Of a DNA stretch of 64,000 nucleotides, positions 55,001-64,000 are shown piece by piece. A program made the position numbers and the translations under genes. How positions within the stretch are numbered: the stretch's first letter is position 1; the number at the start of each line of letters is the position of its first letter. The stretch is from Pelobates cultripes (taxonomy: Eukaryota > Chordata > Amphibia > Anura > Pelobatidae), in NCBI GenBank assembly GCA_933207985.1, contig OW240914.1, forward strand, positions 205,992,475 through 206,056,474. Direction: 5' to 3'. A model generated the notes under the pieces. It saw nothing but the letters and a program-made list of their open reading frames with translations, had not been told where the DNA came from and made no database searches.

Positions 55001-57848
55001 TACAAATCCCATCTATATTCTCTAATGTTGTCTGTGTGGGATCACTAGGTGCTGTATTTCGTCTCTCTCTTCAAATTCTATATGGTGCTGTAACATATTC
55101 ATCCTCACCTTGTGGTATCTGCAGTAATTGTCTTTCAGCCGTTCAGCAGCCATGCGTCAATGTGTGTGACTCATGCAGCATGTTGGTGGACGCCGGCTGC
55201 TGCGGATCCACACCAATTTGTAACCCCACATTAACCCATGGCCGTTGGCCTGCATGTGAGGTAACGTGGGGGACACTCACACACGTTCTGGGGTCAGAGG
55301 CCGGATTTGGCCAATTGGAGTTAAAGGAGACGTATTTAAACTCCTTTCTTGCCTTTCCTCTTTGCCCTGTCGTGGTTTCCCTTAGTGGTTGTCCAAGAGT
55401 GTGTTCCTGAGCTTTTATTTTTTGGTTAGTGACTTTGGCTTTGTTTTGACCTCCCTGTTTTCTGGTATCCTTGACTTTTGGCTTTCCCTCATCATTGTGT
55501 CTCATTCTGCGTCCCCATCCTCGGCAAGTATCCTGACTATTCTCCGGTACGTTAAGTCTGGCCATTCTAAGGCCCGGTAAGACATTACCTTTAGTCCTAG
55601 GTGTGATACAGTTCTGCATGCTGGATCAACTAGTAATCCTGACAGGTATCTTTTCTTTGTGGGTGATCATAGACTTTGAAGCCTGTTTTGTGTGGGAGTG
55701 GAGTATTGAGGATAATGTCTCCTTTGGTCTTGCTCCTTGCCTGTTTAAAGGATGCCAAATATTTTTTATTTGTTGTTAAATGCTAGACACATTATTTTCA
55801 TTATGTACATTATCATTTGCTCTAAAATAAATTAATAGTAAGCATTATTACAGACTTTTACATTTACTGAATGTACAATATGGTACAATATGCTGGGTGA
55901 AATGTCTGTCAGCATGTCCTTTAAATATTGTTAACATTATGTTAAACAAAAAATAAAGTAATTTAGTAATTGACATCAAATCAAGTCTGTTTTGCTGTCA
56001 TCATGGTGACTGAAAGAAACCTGGTTAAATTTTAGTATATATATATATATATAAAAAAAATTTTTTTTTAGTAAATTTAAAATCCTGCCATAAAATCTTA
56101 AAGTGGCACTTCAGAGCCCAAAAATGCTTTAGTTTGCTAAAGTGCTTTAAGAGGCCTCCCTGTTCATTTTACAAAATCGCAATCATTTTTTTGGGGAGCT
56201 TTGGTCTTTCAGACAACTTTATTAATACTAAGTATAAACAATGTGCTGTGTGTAGAGGCATGTCTACTAAAACAGCCAATGGCTGCTCACTGGCAAAAGA
56301 AAAGATTAACAACTGGGTTGCTATTGTTTCCCAGTTGCTAATCAAATAAAGGGGAGATCTGGCACAGGTCCTCTATGCCATCCTGGCAAGACACCAGCTA
56401 AAATAATTAACTTGGAAGGATATAGTATCCCCCTTTGCCCGTATCTGTGCATCCTCTAGTGGGGCTATAAAATAAAATGAACGAGGGGAGGGGCATACTG
56501 TACTTCTATGCCCCCAACCATTTGTGCCGTGTTAGGCTCTAAATAACAAGGTCAGTGAATCAATTGTTCCCCCCAGCCCTTACCTACTGGCAACAGGTGG
56601 GAGCCCTAAATAACAAGGTCGGTGGACCCTTCAGTCCTAATTCATTGACTGTGGGTGGGGGCTCCAAATACCAGAAAGCATAACTATAAAGATTACAATT
56701 AATATTTTTAAAACTGTATTCTCTCACTTCAGATTTCTTTTTTGATCTAGATAAATTATAACCTAATTTTCCCAACTCAGAATTGCCATTGCAAAAATGC
56801 CTGATATTGTGTAGCCATTAGGCAGGAAATATTGTAGCAATTTTGAATGTCAGCACAGTCATAGACATTTCCCTCTCCCAATTTTTTCTGCCTATATTGT
56901 TTTCCTATTTTTCTTCAGTACTCAAATTCAGTGACTTAATTCTGCTCCCTCAATTTTTTTCTTTCTAATTTCAGTTAGAGATTGTAGCCATATTAGTCCA
57001 GTGATGTAGATGTAAAAAAAACAGATACAATTTGTATCCTGTAATACCTTTTTTATTAGACTAACAGATTTTTTTTAATGACAAGCTTTTGGGAGAACCT
57101 TTCTTTCTCAAATCTAAAGCATTTCTCTTATTTCAGTTAGAAAGACAACAAAAAGGCGTTTATGGTTTTAGTAAAAACGTGGTAAAATACCACTATACCC
57201 TCCATGCTAGAAATTATGTCATGTGTTAGCTTGCAATGGTGCATGTGTTGTCAATTACTACCACTTCTCAAAAGATTAATTTTTTAAATTTGTTTTTGAA
57301 CATTTTTTTCCCACACAGAAACCTACTTTACTCTCATAAATCTCTAACGAACATGACCACCTTTAGCATATCTCCATTTTAACGTAGCCTCTCACTACAA
57401 ATCTCTATCTCTCCCTTAAAAACTAGTAATTATGGGTGGATATTTTCCTCTAATGGACTACATGTGCCCCGTATGTATGTATGTATGTTTGTTTTGACAT
57501 ATACTTTGTCTCTTATGCAATGCAGATTATTTTCTATCACTATCTCTATGTCACTAATGTTTCGCTGTTGTGCCTACAATAATTTTGTGCCTCAACCTTT
57601 TTGCCTCTTCTCCTGAGATGGTAGCATTTGGATCCATTTATCTTCAAGTGCCCATAATATCAATATTTTTTAAGCAGCATTGATTTGATACAAATGTAAT
57701 ATGGCTATAAATATTAAGTATTTCATGTCCTTTACTGTTTTTAATTATTATGCTACCGTAGCTACAACTATATTAGGGTACTATAATACAAAGACTTCAA
57801 AATAATATATTTTTTATATATTTTTGCTGACCCATTAAACATAATTTA

Positions 57849-57896
<48 letters not shown>

Positions 57897-59682
57897 ATAC
57901 AGTGTTTATACTTATCAAATCATTTTGTTGCAGTGTATAGTTCCGAATAGATCTTCAAATGCAATGGGCACTGACTAAACATAGGTAGGAAATTGATAGA
58001 AGATAAATAAAACACTACTCAGAGCAATTCATAAATGCTATATAAAAATAGATTTGGTTTTTGGAAATTAGCTGCAAAAGAGTTATTGAAATGGAAAGAT
58101 GTAAAATTGAGAATTTGAAATAGAATAGCATTGTAAGCTATTGAAAGAGCTGAAATGAGCTATGGGGACGTGTTCAAAGAAAACAATTAGAAAAATACTA
58201 TTAATCTTGATCTATAGATGTATGCTATTTAGTAGTTGAGTGGTTCTTAAATATTAGTTCATAATATGGCTAGTTAGGACAAATTAGCTAAGCTGCTCTC
58301 CATCTGTAAACCAGGCTATTTGACTGCAATCAAAAGCCATTGGATAAAAATCTGAATTGTAAAAGGGCATAATGGTATAATTAGAAGGAAGAAGGATGAT
58401 TATAACATATCACTATCAAGTTATTTCAATTTATTTTATTATGTGCTCTAACTAAAAAGACTAACATCAGCAGATGTCACCATATTATCTTATTTTGGTT
58501 CAGAGAAAAGAAAAATATTGGCTTTTTTTGCTTATTTTTCTATGCAACGATTTAAGAAAGGCATCTTAAAATGTAATCAGGACATTTACATAATAATCAT
58601 CCAGAGTTATGATGCATTGTTCAGAATTAATTATCAAGTGACCATGCAGTGCTTTACTGCTGAATTTACCTTACTTAGGACTTTCCAAATGAGTCAATAC
58701 TTTTGGAAAAACCTACCTACAAAACTCACTATGAAAGCCTTTGAAATAAATCCTTGTGAGAGTTTTTGAAAATGTTTTGACAATACACCCATCACATGCA
58801 TAGATTGGATAGACATCTATCCTTGCTCACTTTACCTCCAGAAAGAGCCTAAACCCTTACTGAATACATGGATGGTTATCACAACATAACTGCAAAACTG
58901 TAAACCATGCTCACAATATAGACACATTGCAGCTGTGATATGGCTTTTATCACCATCTTATTCAACAGTTCCACTCATCTTATGTCAGGAGTGGGACTAT
59001 GGCAGGGGGCTAACCAATATAGTACACAAATCCCTGTTTAAAAGGTAATCTACAATTGGTGGACTGTATTCTTGTTACAAAGGCTGCCTGCTACAACTGC
59101 TACAATTTTAGAAACCTTGAGAGGGCACTTTAATCATTGTAGGGGTTATGGTGTTATACCTATTTGGGTACCATCCTCAGATTGCTTTGACCAAAACTGG
59201 GTGCATCCATGTCATCCCATACCCCACCAACTCTTCAGCTGCACTGATTACATGGAAATTCCAATTCCACCTTATGAAATTTGATTCTGTTTAAAATGCG
59301 AAGTATAATCTGAGGACACTTGGGTAATCCACCCCTTTCTTCCAATTTAATTAAAATTGTGAGCTCTGCATAGTACTACTGCCCAACAGGTAGTCTGTTT
59401 CAATAGCAGAAGTGATTTGCATTATCCTGGGAACACTATGTCCCCACAGATAACAGCATACATGGATATTTACTGCATTGATTTTGGAAGCAGAGTGTGT
59501 CTCAACTCCACATTTTACTACCACATGTACAGCCTTTGCAGGGACCTACTCTTCCTTTTATTAAATCTGATCAAGAACAGGGAATGTGCTAACATTTTAT
59601 ACAGTCTTTGTTCTCCTTTGAATTGTAAGCTGATCTACACCTTTCCAGCTCCTGTCTTGTGTTTTCATCGTCTAAAATATAT

Positions 59683-59718
<36 letters not shown>

Positions 59719-62700
59719 TATATATCATAAATTATGTGTAAAGCTCCCCTTTAAATTACTTTTTAATGAATAAGCATATACTAAAGATAAACATATAAAA
59801 GTCATTCCGATAAATATTATATTGTTCATACTCAGACACATTTTAAATATTAAATGTACCATTTAAAATGCATTATACAAGCAGGTTGTTTGGAAACCTG
59901 CAGTAGTTTTAAACATCTGACTATTTTTCATCATGAGTTCTGATGCTGGTCAGTGTTAGAACTTGATAAATCTGACATGTCTTGTGCTTAACATTGAAAA
60001 ATGTGTTTATCTCAGTACACCGTTTGATAAATAGCTTGGAAATAAATATGCAAGGGAATTGGTTAAAGAAACACTGCTCAACCATAGATAAAGTTGGTTA
60101 TCAATTTCTCAGTTAAAAATGAGCTTGTTTGGAGGCAGGGCTGGACCTCCATGCTGTGTGGACGCATGGACAAGCAGCTCCAACGGCTTTTCTGCTATTA
60201 AGTGCACCAAAGCAGATAACTTACCTGAACAAAGCCGGGAAACAGCGGTCCATGCTGTGGAGCGGTGCTGGTTCTTGGGCTGGGCCTGTATATTGCCTCT
60301 CAGTCTCTGGAAGGGAGATCCTCGGTCCCTGTGACTGGGGCCTGCTCCGGTGGTGAGTGAAGTGGACATCCACCACACCACTATCCTGCCCACTTAATGC
60401 AGGACGCTGCATGTCTAGCTGACAGGAGGGAGAAAGCTGACTTTCCCTTTTTAAGCACCAGGGTCCTTTTGAATAACCCTAATCCAACACCTCAACCTGC
60501 ATTCTAGTGATGAGCAAAAGACAACCTACCACGGGACCAACCAGCCGGGTCCAATTGAACAGCCACAGATCCAGTCCTGAAGCAAGCCACAGCTGGAGGG
60601 AGATATCGGGAAGGAGCATGGCACACCTCAGAGTCCTAACCCTGCATCTACCCAGAAAGCCAGAACTCTGCTGGGGAAAACGCTGCTCTCATCAAGCCCT
60701 CTCCACCACACCATCTGGAAGACACACCTGACAATGCTGGCAGTAAAACCTAAGCAGCATTTCAGCCACTTACCTTTCTCCAGTGCAAGGCTCCCTCAGC
60801 ACTGGGGAACTCTCCTCCCTCTGCCGACGTCAGCTCTGAATGCGCATGCGCGACAAGAGCCGCGCACGCATTCAAACCGCCCATAGGAAAGCATTACTCA
60901 CTGATTTTCACAGTGAGAATCGCGAAAGCGCCTCTAGCAGCGGTCAGTGAGACAGCCGCTAGAGGCTGGATTAACCCTCAGTTAAACATTAACCCTCTCT
61001 GAAACTGCTGTTTTCAACTGCAGGGTTAAAACTAGGGGGACCTGGCACCCAGACCATTTCATTGAGCTGAAGTGGCCTGGGTGCCTATAGTTGTCCTTTC
61101 AGATCTGGACTTTTCTTAATGCTTACTTTAGAGTGGGGGGGGCTCCCCTGGTTTATACATTTCTAAGCATGTAACAAGCTACCTGACCTCCTTCAATCAC
61201 TCTTTGACACTCCTTCACAGTGACTATACTCTTCCTAGCTACCTGTATTCCGTTTTCAAGTCTAGCACTGTATTGATTTACGCTATCATCTTCTATTACT
61301 CCTTCGACTACCTTAGTGTCAGTCTTCACAGCATGCATTCATTTTTCCTCTTGTCCACTCATGTACAGACAACTTACTTTAGCATGTTTAACATTTAAAA
61401 ATGTGCAGATCTGATTTCGAACAGCAATATATTTTCTCTGGAAATACTTGTGTCTGCTGTTGTTGCATACCAAGCTTGTCTGTTAATCTTTTGCACAATA
61501 AAATAAAGAATTTAAATTAAAAAAGAGCTTGTTTATAGAAGGTAAACAATTATATATTTGGATAATATAATTGCTGTTTTCCAGGACAACTATTTATTTG
61601 CTTGTTTTTTTTAACTTAGTACCGACATTCTCTATTCAAGTCACCACTGTGACTGCTTGATATTATTAATTACAACATTGATGGGTAAGTTTACTGTGTA
61701 GAAGGGGAAAAAGGGGAAAGGAGGGGAAAGGAAAAGAAAGAGCACTGACATGGTCCCTGATAGCTAAAGCCCAGGGCATTCTCAGCTAAGCTAAACTTAC
61801 TTTTGCTGCTGGTGCGGGTTACCACATACCAAGTGGTTAATGTTACCACTGGGGAGGTGGGGGAAGGACGGGGTTACAACATATTTTTAAAGACCACTAA
61901 AGGTGACAAGGCTGAGTTAACCCCAAGGGATAAAGGCTGGAAATATTAATAATGAATCTTGTTGTGGTATCTGGAATATGGATTTGTAGACTATTCTTAA
62001 TACAGTCAATATGTCTGAGTTGCCAGCACAGATTGTTCAAAAACAACCAAACAGATCATGGCAGGTATGAGAATGTGAATAACGTTCAACTCCCTCCACT
62101 CAAAACAAGCAAGCAAAAACCTAAAAAGTCTATTTTGCCTTTATTTTAGAGAAATAAATATGGCAGGTATCCTTCACATTTTGTTCTTCTGAAAGTATTT
62201 ATGAGTATGTTTTCCATAAAGTATACTAGTGAAATCATTATTATTGGATATTTAATAAGTATATATGCTTTTAGATCAATGTGATCTTATATAAGCCTAT
62301 GCTCAGTGAACACCACAATCATTCTAGGCAAACAAGCCATTTACAGTACAGTGCTGGACTTTGCTATATTATCTCTTCTGGGATATAAATTTTGAAAACT
62401 GTCGATTGTTTAGATTGGTGTAATGCTAAGAAGCTTGCTCAGTGTCTGACTCGGTCAAAGCTCTGATATTTTGCCCTATTGTCAGAAGTAACACGTTGTA
62501 TAAACACAGATTTCTATAATACAAGTGTCAGGTTAGTAGTTAAATAGAGTAGATTATTTCCTTGATGCGTTCTGTGTTAAAAATCCATGACTTGTCCTTC
62601 TTTACAATTGAATTGGAACCCTATTTTCCCCAACAGTGGCTTTCTGTTGTAAGGAATTTCAGAAAACTGCTTTAGTAGGATTTATGTAATATGATTATTT

Positions 62701-64000
62701 GAATCCTATTTAAATCTCCTTTGATCATTTTGAATAAAGAAAACATTGGAGACATCTACAGCATTTGATATAGCTCCATGTTAGTAATACTGTGTCAAGA
62801 TACATGTGTAATTTTTTCCATTTAATATATAATGTATTTGTTATAAAATGTTAATCATTAATTAAATGGCATAGACATTAAACCTGGCATGCCTTTACTG
62901 ATATTTATAATTTATAATTTAAACATGTAATTTAATTTGGACGTACTTTCTCACTCTTCCAAAATAGTGATTTGATGTATAAAGTTATTAAAATCCTTCA
63001 CTACTGAGTTCATAGCATTAATATTTAAAGATCAACATTTATTTAAGAACAGCATGCCACGCAAACAAAATAAAATTTGCATAGATTGCTGTCCTTTAAA
63101 CAAGTTCCAAAAATATAAACTGACACATATTTTGTAAAATACAGTAGGTATGAAATTGTAGCATACAACTATTCAAATAACCTTATATTCTTAAAGGTAA
63201 ATTGTACATTAAAATTCATGTTTCAACATACTTGTATAAAGCAGTTAAAATAAAAATATAGGTTTATTTGTTTTTCACAATTATTTTACTGGAGTTCTAA
63301 AAGGCCCATTCTTTTTTTTTTTTTTGCCTTGCGCTTGATTGCTTGTTACTGCTGGCATCTGCCCAACCAAATGCTTTAAAATAAAAACATATAACATTAT
63401 ATACATCATATAACATTATTAAATAATTAATTAAAAATTTTTTCACATTTCATGAATAAAAAATAAAAAAAGTCACCTTGTGCATAATAGGTCCCAAAAT
63501 GTGCTACTCTACAAGTCAGCAGAATACTTCTTAAAAGGTTGATTTGTTTCTTTAACTTTTTCTAGTCTCATATAGGATGATGCTGAGCACTATTAACCCC
63601 TTAAGGACAGAGACAAAAGTTCTGATTAAAACAAAATCAAAACAAAACCTGTAATTCGATTATATCTCTGTTCAGCCATAATTCACCTCTTTCATATTAA
63701 GCGCACCCATGCTTATTATATACTATTTTGTTCAGGGCTTTCATTCCACATCAATTATTTATATATGAAACAATCTTGTATGAATAAAATCTAAAAAAGT
63801 AATTAAGAAATGTTATTTTCTTAGTTCAGCATGGCATTTTAACTGTGAATGTCATAATACTGTTAGCTATTACTGCAATAAAATATACATATTTGGTGTT
63901 CAGCGATGTCTCACAAGTACAACAGTACTGCCCTTGTACAGGTTTTATTGGATTTTGGAAATATAGGGATTTCCTTTTCAGTTTTAAAACATTGAAATTT

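Overview
This is a non-coding, repeat-dominated piece of a vertebrate nuclear genome, most likely an anuran amphibian. The reasons are the many short TTAA-flanked MITEs resembling the T2/piggyBac-type families known from Xenopus, together with frog-type CR1, L1, L2, Penelope-like (PLE), Tc1/mariner and hAT elements in one AT-rich stretch. I found no host protein-coding exon, tRNA, rRNA or CRISPR array. Every open frame I can explain belongs to a transposable element or to translated simple repeat, so the window is probably intergenic or deep intronic. The species cannot be fixed from this sequence. There is one 100-N assembly gap at 42027-42126.

Layout. 1-15 kb: a decayed Tc1-like transposon split by a MITE, old hAT and L2 fragments, the 3' part of an L1 (minus strand), TG-rich minisatellites, a hAT-like element carrying an 800-bp minisatellite, and several TTAA MITEs. 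15-27 kb: a broken L1 ORF1, a 136-bp hAT MITE with perfect target-site duplications (TSDs), a 1.26-kb inverted-repeat element with a strong terminal hairpin, an apparently intact Tc1/mariner transposon with a 338-residue DD37E transposase, a 499-bp hAT element with a perfect 8-bp TSD, and a perfect 110-bp tandem duplication. 27-36 kb: a near-complete CR1 retrotransposon (minus strand) with 5' tandem repeats, an esterase-type ORF1 and a broken EN-RT ORF2, then a hammerhead-like ribozyme motif and clustered MITEs. 36-42 kb: mostly unannotatable AT-rich DNA.

42-55 kb is the most structured part. A satellite array (about 134-bp units changing to about 152-bp units) lies inside what looks like a hAT-type element. 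Next is a Penelope-like element (RT plus GIY-YIG endonuclease remnants) whose 3' region is split by a full-length 6-kb L1 in the opposite orientation, with 12-bp TSDs. The PLE resumes after the L1 with a hammerhead-like motif. A second, inverted PLE remnant follows and is itself cut by a hAT MITE. 55-64 kb is quiet apart from a dispersed repeat, MITE fragments and a 1.4-kb internally deleted LINE-like retroposon with 10-bp TSDs.

The elements do not form a pathway. What they record is an order of insertion (old Tc1, L2 and PLE; then L1 and MITEs; then the intact DD37E transposon). I found no convincing new host-encoded system; the most novel-looking items are satellite or minisatellite arrays carried by transposons and the ribozyme-like PLE ends.
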